Positions 38,301 through 48,828 of a DNA stretch of 60,000 bases are shown piece after piece. The position numbers and the translations under genes were made by a program. The first letter of the stretch is position 1. The number at the start of each line of letters is the position of its first letter. This stretch comes from Nematostella vectensis (lineage: Eukaryota; Cnidaria; Anthozoa; Actiniaria; Edwardsiidae): assembly GCF_932526225.1 (NCBI RefSeq), contig NC_064039.1:3115001-3175000 (forward strand), read 5' to 3'. The notes under the pieces are model-generated. The model searched no databases. It worked only from the letters and a program-made list of their open reading frames with translations, and was not told where the DNA came from.

Positions 38301-41300
38301 ACAAGCTCGAGACATTTGATTTGTATGTGCTCATAACTGTGTCTCCATCGCGACCGGCCGGTATTCCATCACACGAAGCAACTACAACACGATTAGTTCG
38401 TCAAGGTTATTCTTTACACTCGATTCCACCCCGCCACTCTCCATAGGAATACATCCGTACCGCCCCAGTGCACGGTAAAATGCGTGATATGTCGCCTTAC
38501 TGTTATTTCCCCCTAATATTGTGCTCTTTTCCTTGTAGCATTGGGGGTGACTTGTTCCTGATAGACACGCCTCCATCCAGCAAAGGACATGTATCCCGGG
38601 GAACCGCAAATGCGACCACCAATAGCCCGGCCAGTGTAGACAAATTACTGACGTTTAGCCCCTCATCTAAGGTAATTATCCACCTCCCCAACCCCCATCC
38701 ATCCTTGATCTAAGATATTCCCCCCTCCTCTCCCCCATATATCCTTGATATAAGATATTCCCCCCTCCCTTCCCCCATATATCCTTGATATAAGATATTC
38801 CCCCCTCCCTTCCCCCATATATCCTTGATAATACATATTCCCGTTATCCATCTATCCTATCTTAGATTTTCCCCTTCCCCCGTCCTTCCTTGATCTAAGA
38901 TACCCCCCTTCCTTCCCTCCCTGTCTATCCTTGATCTTAGTATAAGTGCTTTCATGTATGCCTCTCTTATTTATGCCTCCCTACTGGCCCGCTCGCTAAG
39001 TCATTTGCTGAATTGAACGCTGTGAATTTTATACGCCCACTTAGATTGCTCTGGTTTTATCTGATGCTATTCTTCTAAAATAAAGATTTTTCAATAAACG
39101 GGTGTATTTTTTTTTCATTAGTCCAGCGTAGAGCAAGCAAAAACAGACGATTCGGTACAGAAAAGCGATGGAAAATTACCACAATCGCCGAAAAAGACGA
39201 AAGGAGCGGCAGACGATGAGCTCCATCTTGTGCAGGTATGTGGAGTTCGACAACGATTTATTCCCATGCTATGGTGCGGCATTGCACTTGCGCCAGCCTA
39301 CAAACAGACCCCAGCTTGTTTTGTCGGGAATAGGGGCTTCGGCGTATTGGGATTCGACACGCATATTCCCCTAGAGCTCACTTTGATCGTTTCTGTGCAG
39401 GCGGTCCCTTGTGGTGGCAATTTCTCGATCGCTCCTATCCTTGCTTATTTTGTACTGTTAAAACTGCGATTTGCTGGCATATGGCAAAATGCACACGATT
39501 ATTGATAATGTCAAGTGACAGACTTGACAGACAAGTGACTCAGACTTAAAGAATAAAATATTTATTATCTGTCAAACATTAAGCAGTTCTAGGTCCCGGA
39601 AAATTTATCATATCTGTCAAACAAAGCTCCGTTCCGAAGTAAATATTACTTGTATAGAGAGAGTTTCTTCCGAGATATTCAATCTCTTGATCGTTCAATA
39701 ATTCATTGGTTGCATTACTCGCTCATCTATGGTACCTAGTTTTAAAGATTTCCTGGTCAGATAGTCTAGATGTCACGCTATTGATCGTTCAATAATTCAT
39801 TGGTTGCATTACTCGCTCATCTATGGTACCTAGTTTTAAAGATTTCCTGGTCAGATAGTCTAGATGTCACGCTAGTTAATCACAGAATACCCAAGCAAGC
39901 GCGCGACCATCAAACCGTTAACTAGTTTGCTTTTCGCTTTGAAGTCTTTTTAACATTCAACACACCATTTTATCAAGTTTTGATGGCCGTAAAACCGGGT
40001 TGTCATTATCAGAACTTTCAGCACGTTGCTTCCACTTTTTAGTGTCTTAGGATTAGATTTTGTTCTCAGATAAAATAAAGGAAACCGTCTCAGGTGTGGT
40101 CACGCGGTCGATGCCAAGATGCTGTATCCCCTGTTCCAACTTGTTGCGCGGTTGAAATATGGAAGCAGCATAGTTTGGCGCCCTTATATATATTTATTTA
40201 TACCTCTACGCATGGGGTGCATAAAAGGTACCAAAATCCCTTTCCTGGATAAGAGCCAATTGACAGTGTTTAATACCTTCAAATGCAAGACCGAATACCG
40301 CATCACTGTCAGCGATTCCCTTGACTTGGCATAACCAACCATTTGAGCGGGAGGAACCCCTTGCAGTGTCAAGAAGGGAATCCCTTCAAGTGTAATTCGC
40401 GCGAATGGCAGGGAATCGCTTCAAGTTTAATGTAGCTGCGTGCTGACCCCATAACAATCAGGACACGCAGTGTAGCGGGTACCATGTCTCTATCGTCCCA
40501 CCAGCTGGCTTGCTGCTCTCTAACAAAAGATGCCGTGCAGGACGTTATCATTCGCGAAATATGTCTACAGTTTGGTCTTATCTGAGATGGTTTATCTGCT
40601 TCGGCATCCCCGCAAGTCGAGAGGTATCGTTCCTTTTTGTTTTCCTTTTCCTTTCCTGCAAATCCAATCAATTCGGAACGCGTGAACTTTGAAGTTATAC
40701 CCGTAATGAATTCCCCCACACAACTATTATTGTGTCCATTTCAGAAAAGAAAATAGGCGTTTTTAATTGACTCTTTTATCTTGAGTCTGTTCTGATTATT
40801 TTTTTTTTTATTCGAAATAGCGGAACTTAATTATCGTCCCACACGTGCCAACATTTTCTTGAGTGAATTAGGTTAATATATACTTCAAATACCGCATTCA
40901 AATATCCTGTGAATAACGCGTGAATAAGGAATCGAATTGCACACTTCCATTCCCCGTTCCTCTTTCCGCCTTCACCGGTCATCCTCTCGAGATCCTTTAC
41001 GCTGATTGGACTCCCCGACTGTGTATCGACGCCTCGAGACAAAAACTAACTCGCGTAATCGACTATTTTTAAAAAGCTCTCTTTCAAAATATGCAAATTT
41101 GCGGTGGCGACAACCCAAATAATCATCATTCGTATTAGAATCGATTTGCATACATCGAGAGGCCCGTGGCCTGTTTTGAGGAGATTTTTTTCCATTCCTA
41201 TGTCATTTCGTCGCTTGAAATCGAAGCACAATAACTTGGCGCTCTCTTCCGACTTTGTCGGAAACCAGATTTATTTTATAACCCGAGGAAATAGGAGCGA

Positions 41301-44300
41301 TGGACAAATCTCTTAGTGAGTATTCAAATAACTGATGTTCAGTAGTTTTTATTTTTTCTAAGTGAAATTTTTAGTCACGTCGTTGTGTCTCTTTTGGCGC
41401 CTCTCTAAGGGCAATCGGTTGTGCTTCGCTGCACAACTCTCTCGAGCGAAAAACAATTATTTTGGCACTCACACCTCGCCAGTTCTCTGGTTTTCATTTC
41501 ACCGCGGCGTGAGAATACTTAGTAAGCTTGCTTTTGTTATTGTCTGGCTGACACTCCAAGACAGCGAAGGAATTGAATTCCCAAGCGCCCTACTCCATTT
41601 TGTTTCTCCATATTGACTGTTTGTGTGGTATTACTAATGCTACCGATGTGTGATGTATGTCGTTTTTATCTTTGACTCAGTGCTACCGCTTATATTAGAT
41701 CTGACTTTGGTGTGCTTCTCCAACTTAGCATGCCCCTAGACGAGTTATATTACATGAACTGAAAAGTGACTGCGATATAAAATACGACGCAAATATCCCG
41801 GTATTTTGATTATATCCCGGTATTTTGATTTGATTATATATATACTTTTCATAATTTAAACTTGTCATTATTTTTTATTTGAATGAACCCCAAATACCAT
41901 TATTATGTGAAAAAACTACTAGTTAAAACAATTTATGTATTGTCAGCCTTTTCCATTTGACTGTTTTGGCTGGAGCTGTTGCACAGTGTATTTGTGTCCT
42001 AATTCTACCCACATGTCATGAGTGCATACAGTAGTTACAGTACCTTGAAGTTGGTGGTTACTAGTGTTAGTCTCCTCACCACTATTTTGACTTACATTGA
42101 AACTACTTTAGGTATAAGTGGGGAACTAATAACAGTACGGAGTGACAGCCAAGTACGCTTTGGTTCATTTTGAAGACAATCTTTAGCAGATCTGATCATT
42201 GTGTGGTTACTGCGTGATCACTCACTATCGCATTCACAATTTAGTCAAGCATTGTCACGACTTAGTCACGCGCGGTCACAATCACCATTGAGCCGAGCTA
42301 GTCACGCGCGGTCACAATCACCATTGAGCCGAGTTAGTCACGCGCGGTCACAATCACCATTGAGCCGAGTTAGTCACATGCGGTCACAATCACCATTGAG
42401 CCGAGTTAGTCACGCGCGGTCACAATCACCATTGAGCCGAGTTATTCAACTTATTCAGGCTAGGTTACGACGTAGTCACGCCAATCACGATGAATGAATA
42501 AAACTTTTGTTTAAACACAAGAGGGCTCTGGTAACGACATAGTCACTCGCGGCCACAGCATTGACGTGCGCGGTCAGGGCGTAATCACACACCGTCACGT
42601 CACGACCGTCACGTCACGACATACGATATTTCTCCCTAGAAAGTTTTAGTGGGGATGGCGAAAGAAAACCTCGTCTCACACTCCAGCAACGGGTGGCTTT
42701 TATATAGCAACTGGTGGCTTTTGTAGAGCTTGGCCCAATATACAGATTTGTACTTTTATCATACTTCTCATGATATTCTGATCACATGGCTACACTCGCT
42801 TACAAAACTTGTATTGTGGTGATTTGTATGGAGGTTTTCGATAAACTTGTCTCACATCCCAGTCTTTGTTCTCATCATAGCCCTTGTTATTTGACAAAAG
42901 TGACATCGAAGCTGCACTGAAAAAAGAAAGGGAAGCTTTACTAAAACAGGTAAGTTGAATTCAACTTTATAAACTTAATATATTCAGTGTTTACGATACA
43001 AGCTGCTATTTTTGCCAGGTTATTTTAGATTTTAACAATCATGATTAAATTAACTTTGACGGAACTTCAATTTATGATATGGGAAAGACAGTTTCGTCCT
43101 CGTTTAGCTTTTGATTATCAGGCAGACAATCATCTCATGCACATTTATAATATTATATTATCGCTCTGCAAGCAATATTATATTTGAGCGCATTGTTGGC
43201 TTATTTCTGCACAAAGGCGCCGCACAAGTCCGAAACTAGCACTAAGCCACTCAGGGAAATAAATCAACTTCATGTATTGATTTTTTTGTTAGACGCCTCT
43301 CGGAAATCAGGTAGTTTTCAGGCATACTTCACACAAACTTCAACCTTAACTTGATTTCTTTCCCTGCACTCATCAACATGCCTGTGCATTTTACCTATAG
43401 TTTTTTTTTGCCATCTGTCACTGAACCATCTCAATTCCTTACAGGTACACGAGGAGTCGGCTATCCGAGACATGGAAATCCAGGAGATTTCCAAGAAGTG
43501 TCAGGCGTCGACGGACGAGAACGAGAAGCTACGGCGGGAGAACGAGGAGCTGAGGTACGACCCGAGTGTCATACGAATACTTTACGAATCTTAATAGCAC
43601 AGTAGTCGAGTGATTATCGTCTCATGACTTTTCGTGTTTCAGGACGGTGATGAACGAGTACGAGCGCACGATGGCGGAAATGATAGGTGAGGACCCCCCT
43701 GACACTAAAAACACACGGCCTGCGCAGCACATTATTCTGATGGACTTGGTTTTATTTATATATTTACAGAAAACGGCAAGAAATCCCAAACAATGTTCGA
43801 CAACTCGAAAAGCGAGGTTATCAAGGAACGTGATCAGGTTAATAAATAGGTCTTGTCGTTTCAACTAATGTTTTTGTTATTATTGTAAATTGTTAGTGGC
43901 AACTGTTAACTGTTTTGTGACTGTCATTGCTGCTCTTTTCCTTTTTTTCTGCTGTGTGCTTCTGGCTTCGTTGTTTGTCTGGCGTGTGTTTTGTTGTTGT
44001 TTTTGCCGTAGCCCACTTGCAGGCAACATGTCGGTCGTGGCCGCCATTTTTTTTGTTCTCACCGCGCGTGGGCTTTCGAGAAGAGGGGAGAGAGAGATTA
44101 TTGTACTTTTTACAATTGTCATTGTTTTATTTATTGTTGCGACTATTGTTGATATTTGTCGTTGCTGATTGTGAGAGTCAAATTTTTAGTTTTAGATGTT
44201 TGATCTTTTCAGCCTGTTCTATTGCACTAATCGTCGATTCGATTATCACCTCTAGCTTCAAGCTGACCTAAACTCCGTCGAAGCCGCATTCTCCGACCTC

Positions 44301-45810
44301 CACAGAAGATACGACAAACTCAAAGGTGTCGTGGAAAACTTTAAAAAGGTAAATGGGCGGGCAACTGTAAATGTACCTCCAAAGGTAGCTTTTGTTAATG
44401 TAAAGTAAAGTGGAAGCCGCTCTTAGGCGCCATATTCAAGGTCACCGCGTTATTAAGGACAGCTCTCAAAGTTACGATAAAAAGAATGCTCAATACATTT
44501 ACGATAGATGTCAACCCGATTGATGAGGAAACCTCGTTAATAAGAAGTCTTTTTAGACCTCGAAGACGTCCGTATCGTTGGAGGGGGGATTGGACCATTG
44601 ACAATTGCGTTGAAAAATGAACTGTTCATCCGAACTGTTCTTTATTTGTTCATCTCCAGAACGAAGAAATTCTCAAGAAGGCGGCTCGAGATTACCAAGA
44701 GAAGCTGAAAAAATCCGAAGAGAAATATCAACTGCTCAAAAAACACGCGGAGGAGAAAATCGAAACGTGAGTATCGTATCGCTATGATGGCAGTAAAGGG
44801 TCGATAGAAATAGAGGGTCATGTGTGGGCGTCTAGCCGGGCTTGCGTGCAGGCAAAAAAGACTAAGGAAGGCAGATGGTGTCTAGGATGAAAAAGACAGA
44901 TAGAGGGACAAAAGAAATGTGAGACGGGCGAGCCAACTGACAGGCAGTTCGTGAAGACGACCAGACAGACAAGACAGACAGATGCTGTATCTCACAGACG
45001 ACGGACGGACAGAGAGACATACAGATAATGTATCCGATTTGCTTTAAATTTTCAGTGCTAACGTCGAGATTAACCGTGTTCGCCGGTCGAACGACTCTGA
45101 GATGGCAGTTATGCGTGCAGCGCTCAAGAAGGAACAGACGAAGGTGGCAAGTCTCGAAACTAGCATACAACAAAAGGTACCAGCCAGAGCCTAATACGAT
45201 AGCCTTTCACCATTAACCAACCAGAGCCTGATATTATAGCCTTTAATTAGTACTTTATAAAATGTGCCCTTCTCTCCTACGCGCACACGCAGATTTGCCG
45301 TTTGTGTTCCCGGGCTGCAAACATACCAGGACTTTCTTCCATAGTGTTTTGCTCAAAATGCAGGGGCGTGTGTAAATACAAACGCGGGGTCGGGTCCAGA
45401 GTTGTGGTTCGCTGACTACGAGTCTGTTAGGTTCAAATCGGCATCCTTAGCTCTGTTAATAGAGCTCTAGATCCATCTAAAGTACACGCATAAAATTAAC
45501 CGTATTCTTATCTACCAACGAATGGGTCAACCGGAGTCGGACTTATCTCCTCGCATGAGCAGGGTGAGCACGGCGCGCCTAAAATGGCTCCTATATCTTG
45601 AGCTACACCAAATTGTAATAAAGTGAAATGCCAATGGTGTAGCTTAAAATATTCTGGTTCGAGATCTCGATTAATGGAGGTATTGGCATATTTGTTTGGG
45701 ATATTCCATGGATTGATTTTGTCATGTTGTGCTCCTCGCAGGTCGAAGAGAACAAAGAGCTGACTGCAATCTGCGACGAGCTAATCCAGAATGCGAGTCA
45801 GCGCAAGTGA
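23331..45810 (+). CDS. TACC: TACC (transforming acidic coiled-coil) protein, 18 coding exons, 879 aa
   Basis: TACC proteins bind centrosomes and microtubule plus ends, partnering XMAP215/ch-TOG and, in several animals, Aurora A, to stabilise spindle microtubules. Exons: 23331-23501, 24341-24511, 25076-25113, 25781-26106, 26288-27106, 34186-34247, 36369-36444, 37390-37438, 38539-38671, 39122-39235, 42881-42949, 43445-43554, 43643-43686, 43770-43837, 44256-44348, 44660-44766, 45056-45176, 45742-45810; 2640 nt in all, with every phase matching. The N-terminal 500 residues are acidic and disordered, with SPKK and KVSF motifs and three EFD-L-VKPR-PK repeats. Residues about 509-554 carry the family signature LDYLEKFG..SALARQSLYVKFDPL. 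Residues 654-879 are the TACC coiled coil (MNEYERTMAEMI, ERDQLQADLNSVE, YQLLKKHAEEK, LKKEQTKVASLE, ENKELTAICDELI). Exon 14 has a weak donor (CAG|GTTAAT). An acceptor before the ATG implies a 5' UTR intron. Confidence 0.95.
25323..25530. mobile_element. Foldback MITE in TACC intron 3 (first of a pair)
   Basis: The left end CTGGCTCACACTAGTGACAT continues to AACGACATGGGT. The right end (25500-25530) is a near reverse complement, ACCCATGTCGTTATGT..CTAGTGTG. The interior repeats ATAACGACAT-type words in both orientations. Confidence 0.7.
25537..25646. mobile_element. Foldback MITE in TACC intron 3 (second of a pair)
   Basis: Starts GGTGCACACTAGTGATATAA and ends ACATGTGCACCAGG, a shorter relative of the adjacent element at 25323..25530. 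The two lie head to tail, six bases apart. Confidence 0.6.
27175..34025. repeat. 32-bp minisatellite, about 214 copies, filling TACC intron 5
   Basis: Unit CAAGCTGACATTCTAGTAAG plus GTATACCTCGAG, period exactly 32 (for example CAAGCTG at 27244 and 27276). Variation is concentrated in the last part of the unit (acctcgag, acctcaag, accttgag, aacacaag, aactcaaa). A block of 2176 bp (68 units) at about 29373-31548 recurs at 31549-33723: the rare GATATTC variant at 30801 is matched at 32977, and ATTCCTCGAG at 29505 is matched at 31681. A smaller 512-bp duplication is visible within 29020-29790. The array takes up nearly all of the 7.1 kb intron between exons 5 and 6. Reverse-strand open frames in it are artefacts. 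Confidence 0.97.
34248..36368. other. TACC intron 6
   Basis: About 2.1 kb with no recognisable exon, repeat family or RNA gene. It is AT-rich with poly-T runs near 35685-35710. Short open frames here have no support. Confidence 0.5.
36744..36862. mobile_element. 119-bp GC-rich foldback element in TACC intron 7
   Basis: The left arm GGGGACCCAGGGCGTCGCGG (continuing AGATCGGGCACACAGGGAGCGC) is matched by the right arm reading GCGCTCCCTGTTTGCCCGAT then CTCCGCGACGCACTGGGTCCCC. The arms are about 45 bp with a loop of about 30 bp. It looks like a MITE hairpin inserted in AT-rich intron sequence. Confidence 0.75.
37131..37342 (-). mobile_element. tRNA-derived SINE in TACC intron 7
   Basis: Read on the minus strand it starts GGGAGCCCAGG, has an A box TGGCACAGTTGG (37320-37331) and a B box GGTTCGATTCCC (37221-37232), followed by a tail with CTCCGGGTTCTCCGGTTTTCC. 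A 41-bp internal tandem duplication (CCTGTGGTGAGAGGCACAGG at 37239 and 37280) separates the boxes more widely than in a tRNA. It has lost the tRNA fold, so it is a SINE rather than a tRNA gene. Confidence 0.75.
38693..38910. repeat. 40-bp pyrimidine-rich minisatellite, about 5 copies
   Basis: Unit TTGATATAAGATATTCCCCC plus a CT-rich stretch and CATATATCC, with 40-bp spacing (38745, 38785). It begins 22 bases after the exon 9 donor of TACC, in intron 9. Confidence 0.85.
39687..39874. repeat. Perfect 94-bp tandem duplication
   Basis: The segment 39687-39780 (TTGATCGTTCAATAATTCAT.. to ..GATGTCACGCTA) is repeated immediately at 39781-39874 with no difference that I can see. It is either a very recent event or an assembly duplication. 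It lies in TACC intron 10. Confidence 0.95.
42232..42480 (+). repeat. 36-bp minisatellite, about 6 copies, in-frame SR-like codons
   Basis: Unit AGTCACGCGCGGTCACAATC plus ACCATTGAGCCGAGTT, 36 bp, in TACC intron 10. Because 36 is a multiple of 3, one plus frame stays open over 98 codons (42201-42497) and repeats SHARSQSPLSRV. No convincing flanking splice sites were found, so I treat it as a repeat, not an exon. Confidence 0.85.
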
Positions 45811-46726
45811 ATAATGCGCCACTGATTTGCGCACCCCAAGACGCACGCGGACCCCTCCGTCACGTTATACTTGCTTATACAAAAGATTTACAGAGTATCT
45901 GCTATATGAACGGTTATGGACACAAGGCAATTACTGCCGTGCATTAAGTCATGCGAATTTAGGTAGAGTAGGACAATTTATGCATAAGAAAATAGATAAA
46001 TATTTGTCCATGTGAAATGGGTGCTTGAGTGCATTTAGAGCTGTTCAGAGCATTGTGGTAAACTGCACCATAATAACGATCGCTTAAATGTCCATTGCAC
46101 TTTTATTGGGTCGGCAGGACCTTGTGTTTTCCAGAAGAGGAAAAGGGGGTTGGGTTTACAAGTAGAGGGGAAGTATTCCATATTGATCTTGGATAAGAGG
46201 CGTATCACATATGGGTCATTGCCCTTCGTTTATCCAGGTGGGAGGGTTAAGGAAAGATCCAGTAGGTTTAAAAGCGCACGAATCAGTCATTTCTCGCGCA
46301 CAGTACACGATGCCATCTTATCCATAGATAAATATCCTGGATTTGATAATTTATGCAAAGTATTGCAAATGTTAAAACTCTACAATTGAGTATTTTCTAA
46401 TTGAGGAAATCGCAGTATTTTGGTATTCTTATGGAATCTTGTAAGCTGTGATTTGTTCGCTTTGTTTGCATGGTCATTTCATATTGGCCGCATTGTAAAT
46501 AAGATTACATGAGTTTTCAGCCATTGTAAGCGCCCCTACATTATCCGAAATTGGAGTTTGTAGATATGATATCATTAAAAACATGATTCGAAGCTCTGTC
46601 TTTTCTTGACCAAACCGAAATGGGAGCTAGTGTGACTCGCGGGAGAGCCCTAACTCTCGAAACCATATCTCGTATCGACCAAGAACTCTCCTTTTATCAT
46701 CTCCCCTGGCGAATTTTTGAAGACGT
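45811..46726 (+). other. TACC 3' UTR and downstream sequence
   Basis: Follows the TACC stop TGA (45808-45810). No canonical AATAAA was found in the first 700 bases; ATTAAA at 46574-46579 is a possible variant signal. No other gene seen. Confidence 0.4.
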
Positions 46727-47093
46727 ATGACGTATAGGCAAGTTGTTTTATGCTACGTTTATCGCCTGATAGACTACCGGGCATATATCTAAAACGTCCA
46801 TTCAGGTTAAAGTAAAGGTACGGTTGTTTTTGTCTCATAACGGTCAAGGCCCGGTTCCTCGAAAGCAGGTTAACGCTAACCCAGAAATAAATAAGGTTGT
46901 TATCCAATCAAATGTCTTGATAACCATATTTATCCGTGGATAAGCGCTAACCTGCTTTCGAGGAACCGGGCCTTGACCGTTATGAGACAAAAACAACCGT
47001 ACCTTTACTTTAACCTGAATGGACGTTTTAGATATATGCCCGGTAGTCTATCAGGCGATAAACGTAGCATAAAACAACTTGCCTATACGTCAT
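46727..47093. mobile_element. 367-bp near-perfect palindrome centred on a MITE hairpin
   Basis: The left arm 46727-46873 and right arm 46947-47093 are exact reverse complements as far as I can read (for example ATGACGTATAGGCAAGTTG at the left end and CAACTTGCCTATACGTCAT at the right), with a spacer of about 73 bp. The inner part (GGCCCGGTTCCTCGAAAGCA to its complement) is the same MITE family as 1427..1545. The outer 120 bp of each arm is not part of that small element. Confidence 0.85.
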
Positions 47094-47107
47094 AAAAAGA
47101 AAACAAA

Positions 47108-47895
47108 TACATAGGCAGTGTTCTGGTAAAAGGGTCACTGTTTGAAATCCACGATCATTTCTTTCATGTAAATAGAGCAAGCCTTATTGAAAAAAAGGTG
47201 AAGGCAGACCGACGATCGAAAAAGCCAGATTAGCTAATCTAGCAAACTGTACAATACAAAGAAACCTGAGTTACCCGCGCATTAATGGGGTGGAACGAAC
47301 TCACCCAAAATGACAAAGACCTAAATATGAAATCCTTCAAAAAGAAATTATCAGACGACCTGGTCGCCACCTATTAACCCACCCACATCTTCACCTGTAA
47401 CCCATACTATCACCTAATTCTTGGCCATATATTCCTTCCTTTTGTTTTTGTTTCCGCTCTGCTTGTACCAGCTTGTATTCTTGTCGTATCCTTGTTGTAT
47501 CCTTGTCGTGTCTCTATATCTGTGTTTTTCTCGTACATTCTTGCTTATGCACACAGCCTCCAGATCTCCAAACTAGGATTTTTCCCTAACATTTAAGTGC
47601 ACCCTAGCCCGTTTAGCTCTCAAGCTATTCTAGGGTGCCCGCACCGAAGTATTGTCCCCCCTTGGTATGCAACTCTAGTTTTTTTTTTCTTTTTTTCTCT
47701 CCTCTCCCTATCAATAAATATATGAATATATATATAAAAAAAAAACCAACCTATGTAACACTTAATTTTGTGTGCAAATAAAAGATGTTTGTTTTGTTTG
47801 TTTGTTGTTTGTTTGTTTGTTTTGTGGCAATAACCAGGATCCCAGGCCTGTCTTAGTCGGTTACGCCACGCACAGCTCGCTAAGATGTACACCAA
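47108..47895 (+). pseudogene. Degenerate 3' end of a non-LTR retrotransposon (tentative)
   Basis: Broken plus-strand frames read FEIHDHFFHVNRASL and, after stops, GWNELTQND..MKSFKKKLSDDL ending at a TAA near 47376. The WN-L..SFK-KL pattern is typical of the C-terminus of reverse transcriptases of CR1/L2-like elements. A long 3' non-coding part follows, ending in (TTTG)n-like tandem repeats near 47786-47822. Assignment rests on this pattern only. Confidence 0.35.
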
Positions 47896-48828
47896 AAAAT
47901 ATCGGGGTCTTTTTCATGTTCGCGTCTCTTTGGAGTTGGTGTGTTGCTATAGTAATGTAGTGGTGTCATCATGCTCAGAACGCTGTACGATACAATGCAA
48001 TGCAATGCACAATAATCCTTGTTTATCGAGGGTAAGATATTAACCGAATTAACAGTATTGCTGGTTTGTTATCCGCCTGTGGTCCTCTGGGAGTTTTGTC
48101 ACGCGCGTGTATATGAATTCTAAACGCCCCCCTAAACAGTAGTCAACTCTTTGCGATTTATTTTGCATAGTTTCTCTTCTCACGCAATGATACAGGGCTG
48201 GCTAATATATGGTTTGTTTATCAAAACTCCATTAGTATAGGTGCTTGTAGAGACCTGCCACATTTTCAACTCTCAGCAGATTGAACTTTAACCCCACCCA
48301 CCCCCCCCTCCTCCCTCCCATTAGAGTCGAATTGTACTAGCGTCACCCCACAGATGATGCATTTGATGCCTGATACCATGGCTTTCTGCATACAGCATTA
48401 TCCTCGAAAACGGTAAAACACAAAATGCCAGTGCAGTCTTCAAGGGAGTTTATTACTTAGTGTTATTATATTTAGGTAGCCACAGGATTTACGGTACAAC
48501 GGTTATGTTAGCTTTTTGACCAGAAAAGGTTATGAGCACAAATCGATGGGTTCCCTGTCTCCAGGCGCGGTGGCTTAGCTATAGGAAAACCTAAAGCGCG
48601 GGAGTTTTGAGTTGAAAAGCAAGACAGAGAAGATCTTTCTCTGATCTTAGTTGTTTTTAGCCGTCTCTTGGGTAAGTGAACTAAGTACTGTTGACAAGAA
48701 ATCAACACAGCGAATTGCCCAAAGAACCATTGATTTTCTTCAATTTTCGGCCATCTTGATTTATCAAATTTTGAAGTATATTTGATCCTTGGATTTAGCT
48801 GTGGAAGAGGGTTAAAATTTTCAGTTGG
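47896..48828. other. Intergenic, no gene seen
   Basis: Between the retroelement remnant and the 31-33-bp array. It has a poly-C tract (48290-48320) and AT-rich sequence. No exon or RNA gene recognised. Confidence 0.45.

Larger units (their letters stand above)
39236..42880. other. TACC intron 10
   Basis: 3.6 kb between the exon ending LHLVQ and the exon starting PLLFDKSD. It contains the 94-bp duplication (39687-39874) and the 36-bp repeat (42232-42480). No further exon with coiled-coil character or family resemblance was found. Confidence 0.5.

Noticed and set aside
43880-44271. Open frames on both strands in the TACC coiled-coil region
   Set aside because: They lie in the intron between exons 14 and 15; the coding frame is defined by matching phases and the TACC domain sequence on either side.
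46650-46907. 85-codon minus-strand open frame
   Set aside because: It lies in the arm of the 367-bp palindrome; no coding signal.
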